The notes beneath the pieces are model-generated. The model did not search any database. It was not told the origin of the DNA and saw nothing but the letters and a program-made list of their open reading frames with translations. Positions 1 to 7,269 of a stretch of 52,558 nucleotides of DNA are shown piece after piece (positions within the stretch are counted from its first letter, which is position 1; every line of letters starts with the position of its first letter). The DNA is from Ferrithrix thermotolerans DSM 19514 (GTDB lineage: Bacteria; Actinomycetota; Acidimicrobiia; Acidimicrobiales; Ilumatobacteraceae), in NCBI GenBank assembly GCA_945885515.1, contig CAMCZA010000002.1, positions 1-52,558 of the forward strand, given 5' to 3'. Both the position numbers and the translations under genes were made by a program.

Positions 1-2471
1 GCAAGAAATACCGCTGCGCGGTCGTAGTTAGCTTTAACGCTGGTCAATAGACACGCCATGTATTCAACTGGATAGTGAGCCTTGAGATAAGCAGTTTGAT
101 ATGCAAGAAAGCCGTAGCCATAGGCGTGGCTTTTGCCGAATGCGTAGTCAGCGAAATGCTCAATCGCATCAAATAGCGTTTCGCCCAACTCTTCGCCATA
201 TCCAGTTGCGACACAACCACTCTCAAAGACCTTTCGCTGCTTGGCCATGTCTTCACGATTCTTCTTGCCACAGGCCTTGCGAAGGTCATCGGCTTTCTCG
301 AGGCTGTACCCGGCAAACTTCTGGGCGACGCGCATCATGCTCTCTTGATAGATCATCAAGCCATAGGTGTCTCCAAGAAGTTCAGCCGCATCCGGGTGAA
401 ATAATTCAGGCTGTTTGCGACCGTTTTTGTAGTCGGCGAAATCATTATGCATATTCGCCGCCATTGGCCCGGGTCGATATAACGCAACGATGGCTGCGAG
501 GTCATCCAGAGTGCTCGGCACGAGGCTTCGAACCAATGCTCGAATGTTCGTTGACTCAAGTTGAAACACCCCAATCGTGTCGCCACGACGCAACAAATCA
601 AAAGTCTTTTCATCTTCGAACGAAACTTTGTCGATATCAAAATCAGGATCACGAAGTTCTCGGATCATTTTGTTTGCATCGGTGATCACATCCAAGTTTC
701 GCAAACCCAAGATGTCCATTTTTAATAGACCGAGCTCCTCTACGGCATGCATTTCATATTGCGTAACAATCGGTGCAAGTTCGGCATCTTGACCTGACTC
801 GGCTTTGCGCTGAATCGGCAGATACTCCGTGAGTTTTTCTTTGGTGATCACAACTGCCGCAGCGTGAATGCCGACATTGCGCTTTAATCCCTCTAGACCA
901 CGGGCAACATCCAGCACACGCTTGACATCAGGATCAAGATCATAAAGAGCGCGCAACTCAGTTGCCGCTTTGTAGCCAGCGAGATGTTTTTCGTCTTCTT
1001 CGAAACAATATTTAAGTGGCGTGTCTCGACCCATCACTACTGGAGGCATCAATTTTGCAATCTTGTCGCCTAACCCATATGGAAGTCCAAGGACGCGTGC
1101 GGCATCGCGCACCGAGTTGCGCGCCTTGATCGTTCCAAATGTGATTATCTGTGCGACATGGTCTCGGCCATATTTTGTTGAGGCATACCGAATCATCTCG
1201 TCGCGATATCGCGAGTCAAAGTCCATGTCAATGTCGGGCATGCTTCGACGACCAGGGTTTAGAAATCGCTCAAACAACAAGTCGTAGCGAATCGGGTCAA
1301 GATCAGTGATCTGTAACGAATACGCAACGGCACATCCAGCAGCCGACCCACGACCGGGGCCAACACGAATTTCTTGCTGTCTGGCGTGACGCACCAGATC
1401 CCAAACGATCAAAAAGTATGAACTAAAACCCATCGTCTTAATTGTCAACAGTTCATAGGCAACACGCTCGACTACGGCGGCGGAAAGTTTCTCGCCCCAT
1501 CTTTTTTGAGCGCCGAGCCAGGTTAGATGTTCGAGATAGGCGTGGTCATCTGCGAACCCCTCAGGAATTGGGAAGTCCGGCAACACCGGCACACCGAATT
1601 CAATCTCGACTTTTGCTCGCTCGGCAATCCAAAGTGTGTTGTCGCATGCAGTTGGCTGCTCACGAAACAGCCAGCGCATTTCTTTGGCAGATTTCAAGTA
1701 GTGCTCTTGGCCCTCAAATTTCAAACGATTCGGATCAGCGATTGTGCATCCAGTCTGAACACACAACAAGGCATCATGTGCATGGCTGTCTTCACGGTGG
1801 GTGTAGTGACAATCATTCGTTGCCAGCAACGGAGCGCCAAGTTTTTTGCTGATTTCAATTAATTTTGGATTTGTTTCTATCTGTAACGGGATTCCGTGAT
1901 CTTGTAGTTCAATAAAAAAATTATCTTTGCCAAAAATGTCTTGAAGTCTGGCTGCAGTCTTTAACGCTTCTTCTTCTTTGCCGTTTTTAAGCGCTTGCAA
2001 CACATGTCCGCCCAAGCACCCAGAAGTCGCAATCAATCCTTCGTGATATTTGGTGAGCAACTCCCAATCCATGCGCGGTTGGTAGTAATAACCCTCTAGA
2101 AATGCCAGGCTTGCCAACTGAATCAAGTTTTTGTAGCCGGTGTTATTTTCTGCCAGCAAAGTTAGGTGGTAATAGAGCTTTTTTCCTGCTTCTGTATCGC
2201 CACCACTGTCATCGAATTTTCCGCGTCGTGTCGGGCGCTCGGTGCGAGTTTCGTAGGCCATGTAAGCCTCGGTGCCGATAATCGGTTTGATCCCCCGCTT
2301 CGTGCACTCTTTATAAAAGTCAATGACACCATACATATTGCCGTGATCGGTAATACCTAGTGCTAATTGCGAGTCGTTGACCGCGCATTCGACGAGTTCA
2401 TCCAGCCGCGACGCGCCGTCAAGCATTGAAAATTCTGTATGGACATGAAGATGAGTGAACGAATCACCCAT
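1..2471 (-). CDS. dnaE: DNA polymerase III alpha subunit, N-terminal part (cut by window edge)
   Basis: Replicative DNA polymerase catalytic subunit. The frame opens with ATG at 2471 and stays open for 823 codons to the left edge, so the C-terminal third (rest of the fingers, beta-clamp-binding and OB regions) lies outside. The N-terminus has the PHP-domain signature HLHVHTEFSMLDG, and PDIDMDFDSRYRDE near residue 410 carries the catalytic aspartates of the C-family polymerase palm. There is no proofreading DEDD insertion in the PHP domain, so this is DnaE rather than PolC. The start overlaps the stop of the upstream bpa gene by one base (TAATG), which implies translational coupling. In mycobacteria dnaE1 lies within about ten genes of lspA and rluD, so the location fits a conserved neighbourhood. 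Identity is very secure. Confidence 0.97.
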   Translation of the reverse strand, partial: MGDSFTHLHVHTEFSMLDGASRLDELVECAVNDSQLALGITDHGNMYGVIDFYKECTKRGIKPIIGTEAYMAYETRTERPTRRGKFDDSGGDTEAGKKLYYHLTLLAENNTGYKNLIQLASLAFLEGYYYQPRMDWELLTKYHEGLIATSGCLGGHVLQALKNGKEEEALKTAARLQDIFGKDNFFIELQDHGIPLQIETNPKLIEISKKLGAPLLATNDCHYTHREDSHAHDALLCVQTGCTIADPNRLKFEGQEHYLKSAKEMRWLFREQPTACDNTLWIAERAKVEIEFGVPVLPDFPIPEGFADDHAYLEHLTWLGAQKRWGEKLSAAVVERVAYELLTIKTMGFSSYFLIVWDLVRHARQQEIRVGPGRGSAAGCAVAYSLQITDLDPIRYDLLFERFLNPGRRSMPDIDMDFDSRYRDEMIRYASTKYGRDHVAQIITFGTIKARNSVRDAARVLGLPYGLGDKIAKLMPPVVMGRDTPLKYCFEEDEKHLAGYKAATELRALYDLDPDVKRVLDVARGLEGLKRNVGIHAAAVVITKEKLTEYLPIQRKAESGQDAELAPIVTQYEMHAVEELGLLKMDILGLRNLDVITDANKMIRELRDPDFDIDKVSFEDEKTFDLLRRGDTIGVFQLESTNIRALVRSLVPSTLDDLAAIVALYRPGPMAANMHNDFADYKNGRKQPELFHPDAAELLGDTYGLMIYQESMMRVAQKFAGYSLEKADDLRKACGKKNREDMAKQRKVFESGCVATGYGEELGETLFDAIEHFADYAFGKSHAYGYGFLAYQTAYLKAHYPVEYMACLLTSVKANYDRAAVFL

Positions 2472-2938
2472 TACAAATATGTTCCGGGACGATCTCCTGG
2501 CTGAGCAGTTGGAGACGCTCCAGACTGAATCTGCCTTTGTTCAGACTGCTGGCGCATCGAGAGTTGCTGCGCAAACATCGTTGCTTGAATTCCGTGGAAC
2601 AAGCCTTCAAGCCAGCCAACAAGCTGCGCTTTGGCAATTCGTAATTCTGCATCAGATGGAATCTCGCCGTCTTTAAATGGCAACGCAAGAGTGCGTAGTT
2701 CTTCTTGCAAGTCGGGCGACAATGCGGTGGTTAGTTCGGCGATTGAGCGTTCATATATTTCTGCAAGTCTTTCGCGCGAAGGATTATCGAGTGTCATTGA
2801 TCGCACCTCGTCGAGAAGTTGCTTGATCATCGAGCCGATACGCATGACTTTTGCCGGTGCCGTAACCGTCTCTTGTTCTACACCAGCACTTTCAACAGCC
2901 TTGTTGTCAATAATCTCGCCGTGTTCAAGTTCAGTCAT
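2471..2938 (-). CDS. bpa: Bacterial proteasome activator Bpa (DUF2587)
   Basis: 155 residues. In the known family, Bpa (PafE) forms a dodecameric ring that docks on the 20S proteasome and opens its gate for ATP-independent degradation. The central four-helix part matches strongly: VMRIGSMIKQLLDEVR near residues 31-46 and SDAELRIAKAQLVGWLEGLF in the second half. The protein ends in GTYL, equivalent to the GQYL gate-opening tail of the mycobacterial protein, with one substitution (T for Q). The acidic N-terminus and the Gln-rich linker before the tail are probably disordered. The gene precedes dnaE with a one-base overlap. It implies that the genome encodes a 20S proteasome, though none of its subunits lie in this window. 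Confidence 0.93.
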   Translation of the reverse strand: MTELEHGEIIDNKAVESAGVEQETVTAPAKVMRIGSMIKQLLDEVRSMTLDNPSRERLAEIYERSIAELTTALSPDLQEELRTLALPFKDGEIPSDAELRIAKAQLVGWLEGLFHGIQATMFAQQLSMRQQSEQRQIQSGASPTAQPGDRPGTYL

Positions 2939-2956
2939 GGTGGGGTGCCTAACTTA

Positions 2957-4078
2957 TCAGTTTCTGGTAATAGCGAGCAACGGTACATCAAGTTCGTCAT
3001 CGGTTAATGCACCATGTCGACATTGCAACAAATATGGACCAGAGTCGGCAGGATCGTCAAAACTAATTGGCTCTCTCGGCACAAGCGCCACATCTCCAAG
3101 TCGTTTGCGAGTGGCTGCACCGAGTCTCGGTCCTAGCCATTGCTCGTCGATAATTTGATCTTTGCCGACCACCCATGCAACATCGCCGTGGTGCTGTTGC
3201 GCGCGGGCCAATAATTCAACTTCTGTTCCTTTGCGGGAGTGGAGCCAACGAAACCGGCCTTCCCCAGATTGATGTGAAGTCATTGCCAAGACTTCCGGGT
3301 GTGGTGGCAATGTATTTGTGCCAACCATTACTTGACCGTGGTCTGCAGTGACTATCAGCACCGAGCCGTCAACCAGAACTTCTTGAATATTGGCCACGAG
3401 TGCATCGGCACTTCGCAGTTCGGCCTCGTAGAACGAACCAAAGCCGCGCTCATGGGCAATTTTGTCGACCCCGTCGTAATACGCATAAATAAACTTTTCG
3501 CCAGCGCGCAACAACTGACCAACTTCGACGGCGATACTTGAAGCAGCCCGCCACCCCTTGTGTCGCACACCGCGAAGATGGGCCTCGGTAAATGCAGAAC
3601 CTTCGAGTTCGGCTTTGCTCAGCACTGGCACACTTGCGCCCATAAACGGTGGGCAAGGCTGAATCAAATCGGGAGGATACATATTTCGCAGATCACCTTT
3701 TTCGTCGCCCCACTTAAGCATTTGCATCACACGGCTTCCCATGTCGATTCGATAACCAACGAGTCCGTGCTCTGCGGGCGCCAAACCAGTTGTGATCGAG
3801 GTCAATGCGCTAACGGTTGTCGTCGGCGCGATCGTTGTAATCGCTGTGCCCTGCATCGCACTGATGTTTGGGCAATGTGCCAAATTCTTTTGTAATTGAT
3901 GCCAGCCGAGACCGTCGATTACGAGCAACACAACTTGGCGCGCACCTTGAACACAACCGGGCATCCAACTCGGAATCTCTTTTGTGCCTGATGGTCCGAG
4001 AAGCGCAGGGATTATTCCGGTGATACAACCGCCGTTATACGCGGGAAGGCGTGGACCAAGTAATTGTTTGCTGTTCAT
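2957..4078 (-). CDS. Alkaline-phosphatase-superfamily phosphodiesterase / nucleotide pyrophosphatase
   Basis: 373 residues of the type I phosphodiesterase/nucleotide pyrophosphatase family (PF01663-like). Visible metal-site elements are VVLLVIDGLGW (first Asp), a Thr-rich TTTVSALTSITTG segment that should hold the nucleophile Thr, YYDGVDKIAHERG (Asp/His pair) and VTADHGQ (Asp-His). No signal peptide or membrane segment is seen, so it is probably cytoplasmic. The substrate cannot be read from the sequence. It lies 18 bases upstream of bpa on the same strand and is divergent from the Rrf2-type regulator. Start is ATG at 4078 without a clear Shine-Dalgarno sequence, as for several genes here. 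Confidence 0.85.
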   Translation of the reverse strand: MNSKQLLGPRLPAYNGGCITGIIPALLGPSGTKEIPSWMPGCVQGARQVVLLVIDGLGWHQLQKNLAHCPNISAMQGTAITTIAPTTTVSALTSITTGLAPAEHGLVGYRIDMGSRVMQMLKWGDEKGDLRNMYPPDLIQPCPPFMGASVPVLSKAELEGSAFTEAHLRGVRHKGWRAASSIAVEVGQLLRAGEKFIYAYYDGVDKIAHERGFGSFYEAELRSADALVANIQEVLVDGSVLIVTADHGQVMVGTNTLPPHPEVLAMTSHQSGEGRFRWLHSRKGTEVELLARAQQHHGDVAWVVGKDQIIDEQWLGPRLGAATRKRLGDVALVPREPISFDDPADSGPYLLQCRHGALTDDELDVPLLAITRN

Positions 4079-4130
4079 GCTTTTGTACTGTCCATCCTCG
4101 TGTCCAAAGACATTACTTCAGGGGTATCTC

Positions 4131-4175
4131 AGTCACCGTGAGTCACCCTTTGTCTTGCTGGCGTACGATATAGGC
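4131..4175 (+). promoter_or_regulatory. Leaderless promoter and possible operator of the Rrf2-type gene
   Basis: A -10 hexamer TACGAT (4164-4169) ends 6 bases before the GTG start at 4176, the geometry of an actinobacterial leaderless mRNA. Two direct copies of AGTCACC lie exactly 10 bp apart (4131-4137 and 4141-4147), and the second occupies the -35 position with a 17-bp spacer. A short inverted repeat TCACCGTGA sits at 4133-4141. This would suit autoregulation by the Rrf2 protein. The promoter call rests on spacing alone. Confidence 0.45.
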
Positions 4176-4622
4176 GTGCGAATTTCGACTCGGGGCGACT
4201 ATGCGTGTCGCGCGTTGCTTTCGTTGAGACTTCATCAAAAAGATGAGGGTCCGACATCGGTTCGCGACATTGCGGCTCGCACCGCTTTACCACAACCATA
4301 TTTAGAGCAAATTTTGCTCGCACTCAAGGGCGCCGGTTTAGTCAAATCGAAGCGGGGGGTTGGTGGTGGCTACGAGTTGGCCCGTCTTGCAAGCGAAATT
4401 CATCTCTCAGAAATTATCTCTGCAGTTGACGGGCCAATTTCTGTTGGTGACTTCGGCGAGCCGCACACCGACGGTTCATGTGACCATGATGGACAGTGTG
4501 TGTTGTTGGCAGTTTGGCATCTAGCCAGCGACTACATGCGCGAACATCTAACGAAATACACGCTTGAAGATATCGCTGCGATTTCTAATGGTGAAGCCTC
4601 TTGGCCGATCGCCAAAAAATAA
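4176..4622 (+). CDS. Rrf2-family transcriptional regulator
   Basis: 148 residues from a GTG start chosen because homology begins at once (VRISTRGDYACRALLSL) and a -10 element sits 6 bases upstream. The winged-helix N-terminus contains VRDIAARTALPQPYLEQILLALKGAGLVKSKRG, the diagnostic Rrf2/IscR recognition-helix segment, followed by GGGYELAR. The sensory region has C-x5-C (GSCDHDGQC), but the third cysteine expected in IscR/NsrR-type [2Fe-2S] proteins is not visible where it should be. It may bind a cluster with other ligands, or act as a thiol or metabolite sensor. The gene stands alone, divergent from the phosphodiesterase gene and convergent with rluD. Its regulon is unknown. Confidence 0.85.
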   Translation: MRISTRGDYACRALLSLRLHQKDEGPTSVRDIAARTALPQPYLEQILLALKGAGLVKSKRGVGGGYELARLASEIHLSEIISAVDGPISVGDFGEPHTDGSCDHDGQCVLLAVWHLASDYMREHLTKYTLEDIAAISNGEASWPIAKK

Positions 4623-4644
4623 CTGAGATCTTCATCGGCTGCAA

Positions 4645-5583
4645 CTAGCTACATTTTTTTAGGATTGCATTGAAATCATCTGGGGTCTGCGCGTCAAACT
4701 GCATCTGCGCGCCAGTCGCTGGATGATCAAACTTTAAAGTCATTGCGTGCAACATTGGTCGCGGCGAAGAGAGCACGCTGCGAGCACCTCCGTAAACAAC
4801 ATCACCAACCACACTGTGTCCGAGTGCTGCCAAGTGAACGCGAATTTGATGCGTGCGACCCGTTTCTAATCCGCATTCAAGAAGCGAGCAGCTAACAGGG
4901 ACTGAAAAAACTTGGCGCACTTCATAATTCGTGCGGGCAGTTTTGCCCCCGGCTACCACCGCTACTTTTGTCGGGTCTCGCTGATCTCTTCCAAGAGGCG
5001 CATCAATCACACCACTTGGCGCACCCATCTCACCCCACACGAGTGTTAAATATCTACGCACAACAACTCGACGCGAGAGCGCATCAACTAGCGAGTCATA
5101 CGCCCGAGCGGTTCGAGCCATCACCATCAATCCGGTTGTTCCCGCGTCAAGACGATGAACTACTCCAGGTCGAAATGCATCGCCGACTGTAGCGATTTCA
5201 GGGTAGATCGCCAGTACTGCGTTGACCAAAGTGCCAGTCGGGTTGCCTGCGCCCGGGTGAACAACAATACCTGCCTGCTTGTTGATCACAATTACATCGT
5301 CATCAACATAAACAACATCAACTTTGATATTCGGCTCGGCTACGGGTAATTGTTTTTCTGGGAGCATCGACAGATCGATAACGATGCGCTGTCCTTCTGA
5401 AACTTTTATCTTGCCAGCCTTGACAACTACATCGTCCAAAAGTACGGCGCCAACATCGATGATTTGCGAGGCGCTTGACCGTGGAATATCTGCAACCAAA
5501 GAGATCACCCGATCTACTCGCTGCCCCGCTAGTGATGCAACAATCGTTTCTTCGATTATCCGTCCCGCCGAGTTATCGGTCAT
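4645..5583 (-). CDS. rluD: RluA/RluD-family 23S rRNA pseudouridine synthase
   Basis: 312 residues starting at ATG 5583, which overlaps the lspA stop by four bases (ATGA). An N-terminal S4-like RNA-binding region is followed by the catalytic domain. The motif [20 protein letters not shown] contains the catalytic Asp of the RluA family (HRLDxxTSG, here with T for S), and [29 protein letters not shown] and [10 protein letters not shown] follow in the usual order. The family isomerises uridines in large-subunit rRNA helix 69 (RluD) or related sites; the exact sites cannot be assigned from sequence. lspA-rluD pairing is common in actinobacteria. This is the last gene of the long minus-strand division block. 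Confidence 0.93.
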   Translation of the reverse strand: MTDNSAGRIIEETIVASLAGQRVDRVISLVADIPRSSASQIIDVGAVLLDDVVVKAGKIKVSEGQRIVIDLSMLPEKQLPVAEPNIKVDVVYVDDDVIVINKQAGIVVHPGAGNPTGTLVNAVLAIYPEIATVGDAFRPGVVHRLDAGTTGLMVMARTARAYDSLVDALSRRVVVRRYLTLVWGEMGAPSGVIDAPLGRDQRDPTKVAVVAGGKTARTNYEVRQVFSVPVSCSLLECGLETGRTHQIRVHLAALGHSVVGDVVYGGARSVLSSPRPMLHAMTLKFDHPATGAQMQFDAQTPDDFNAILKKCS

Positions 5584-6065
5584 GCTCGTGCTCTCGTCAA
5601 GAACGCACCCAAGATCAAAAATCCTGCGCCAATTGTCACGGCCGAATCGGCCACATTGAAAACGGGAAACCACTGCAGATCAATAAAGTCGACAACGGCA
5701 CCGTTCATCCATCCGCCATCTCTGAACAGTCGGTCTAAAATATTTCCGATTGCGCCGCCGACAAGCAAACCAGTCCCGATAGTTGTAGCGAGTATTTTTG
5801 CATCACGCAAAGAAAGCATCAATCCGATTACGACAAATACTGCCAAAACTCCGATTATTCGGCCAACCCCTTGTCCTTGAGAAAACGCCATTCCTGAATT
5901 AAAAACAAGATTGAATTGCAATGTCCAAAATAGTTTGATGACTTTTCCTTCACTTAAAGCATTAAGTGCCCACTGTTTTGACAACTGGTCCGCAACGACC
6001 ACCACCAAAATAAACCAATAGGCAATCGACTTTGACGCACTGTTAGTTGTAGCGACATCATTCAT
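5580..6065 (-). CDS. lspA: Signal peptidase II (prolipoprotein peptidase)
   Basis: 161 residues, an aspartyl protease of the cytoplasmic membrane that cleaves lipobox signal peptides after diacylglyceryl attachment. Four hydrophobic segments are visible. The two catalytic aspartates lie in [11 protein letters not shown] and [11 protein letters not shown], and the family motif [18 protein letters not shown] is intact. A client exists in this window: the ferritin-like lipoprotein at 50039-50848 carries a lipobox. The gene lies 27 bases downstream of the DksA-like gene and overlaps rluD by four bases. Confidence 0.96.
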   Translation of the reverse strand: MNDVATTNSASKSIAYWFILVVVVADQLSKQWALNALSEGKVIKLFWTLQFNLVFNSGMAFSQGQGVGRIIGVLAVFVVIGLMLSLRDAKILATTIGTGLLVGGAIGNILDRLFRDGGWMNGAVVDFIDLQWFPVFNVADSAVTIGAGFLILGAFLTRARA

Positions 6066-6092
6066 GGTAAAACTCGTTGGATCAGCGAAACC

Positions 6093-7217
6093 TTAATAAG
6101 AACCAATTCCACCTGCACGCTCTTGCACAAGTTCTGTTGTCCAAGGCAACGCCTTTAAACGCTCGCGAGGAATCGGCAACCCGGATCTACTTGAATATCC
6201 GTAATCGCCGGTCTCAATTCGTTTTAGAGCATCGTCGATCTCTTCAACCGTCTGACGCGCTGAAGCCGAAAGCGTTAAGTCGCGCTCGCGCTCTACAACC
6301 ATGGTGTCGCCCTCGCCGCCTTCATCGTCAAACTGCACATCGCCCATTTCTGAGTTTTCAACGATCGCATTGGCTTCACTTTCTAGACGATCTGCCTGAC
6401 CGAGCAAGTTTCGTCGCTCGTTTCGCAACATTTCGCGTTGCGAAGTTAAAAATTCAATGTTGAATTCTTTGGTCGGAGTAATTCCATCTTGCATCACACC
6501 CTTGATGATTGGTGGCTTAGGCGGCGCAACAGGTTTCCGATGCGACTCAATCTCTGCCAAACGCTCTGCTTCGCGCGCCGCCAACTTTGCGGCCTTCTCA
6601 GCCTCGCGCGCTTGTTTTGCAAGTTGTTTCTCTTTTTCTTTGGCAGCACGCAGAGCCAACCGCTCGGCAATTTGTTGAGCTTTTTGCTTTGCTCGTTCTT
6701 TGGCAATGCGGATTGATTCTTTTTTCTTTTCCTTTAGTGCTCGTGCTTTAGCAACGGCTGCCGCTCGCTTTTCGATTTCGCGTTGACGTTTTACTGCCTT
6801 GATTTGATCGAGACGAGCCTTGATTTCAAGTTTCTTTTTAAGATCTAGCTTCTTCTTGAGATCTAACTTTTTCTTCAACTCAAGCTTCTTCTTTAACTCA
6901 AGTTTCTTTTTCAACTCGAGCTTCTTCTTCAACTCCAGTTTCTTTTTCAACTCAAGCTTCTTTTTGAGTTCAAGCTTCTTCTTCAACTCCAGCTTCTTTT
7001 TGAGTTCAAGCTTCTTCTTGAGATCCAGCTTCTTTTTGAGTTCAAGCTTCTTCTTGAGTTCAAGCTTCTTCTTCAAAGCCGTCTTCGCCTTAGAGCTACT
7101 CTTCTTTGGCTTCAATTTTTTTGATCGAGATTTTTTTGAGACGTTCTTCTTTTTCGACACGCTCTTCTTTTTCGAGACACTCTTCTTCTTCTTTTTGCCA
7201 GCCTTCTTCGAACCCAC
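6093..7217 (-). CDS. DksA/TraR-like protein with long lysine-rich repeat domain and degenerate zinc finger
   Basis: 374 residues from GTG 7217, with Shine-Dalgarno GAGG about 8 bases upstream. There are three parts. Residues 1-47 are Lys/Ser-rich and histone H1-like. Residues 48-131 are about 14 tandem hexapeptides LKKKLE (or LKKKLD), followed by a highly charged Lys/Arg/Ala/Glu helix to about residue 235. The C-terminal ~135 residues resemble the DksA/TraR coiled coil plus zinc-finger fold, ending GDYGYSSRSGLPIPRERLKALP. All four zinc-ligand cysteines of the family are replaced (Ser, Ser, then non-Cys positions in TTELVQERA). The basic half suggests DNA or RNA binding; the C-terminal part may still contact RNA polymerase. 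It lies between ileS and lspA in the same run. Function is inferred, not established. Confidence 0.75.
   Translation of the reverse strand: MGSKKAGKKKKKSVSKKKSVSKKKNVSKKSRSKKLKPKKSSSKAKTALKKKLELKKKLELKKKLDLKKKLELKKKLELKKKLELKKKLELKKKLELKKKLELKKKLELKKKLELKKKLDLKKKLDLKKKLEIKARLDQIKAVKRQREIEKRAAAVAKARALKEKKKESIRIAKERAKQKAQQIAERLALRAAKEKEKQLAKQAREAEKAAKLAAREAERLAEIESHRKPVAPPKPPIIKGVMQDGITPTKEFNIEFLTSQREMLRNERRNLLGQADRLESEANAIVENSEMGDVQFDDEGGEGDTMVVERERDLTLSASARQTVEEIDDALKRIETGDYGYSSRSGLPIPRERLKALPWTTELVQERAGGIGSY
6825..7076 (-). repeat. 18-bp tandem repeat encoding LKKKL[ED] hexapeptides
   Basis: About 14 in-frame 18-bp units code for LKKKLE or LKKKLD and form residues 48-131 of the DksA-like protein. 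Units differ mostly at synonymous positions (Leu, Lys and Glu codons vary). The array is therefore not a very recent perfect duplication, although it could still change copy number. It is coding sequence, not a CRISPR array. Confidence 0.9.
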
Positions 7218-7269
7218 GATTTTTACCTCTCAAGCAAATCCAGTTGAGGATTCCGCTTATTTGACTAGG

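Noticed and set aside
101-685. Plus-strand open frame of 194 codons at the left edge
   Set aside because: Antisense to dnaE, whose frame is continuous with full catalytic motifs; no recognisable protein in the antisense frame.
3984-4175. 64-residue N-terminal extension of the Rrf2-type protein
   Set aside because: It would run into the divergent phosphodiesterase gene. Rrf2 homology starts exactly at GTG 4176, and a -10 element lies in the extension.
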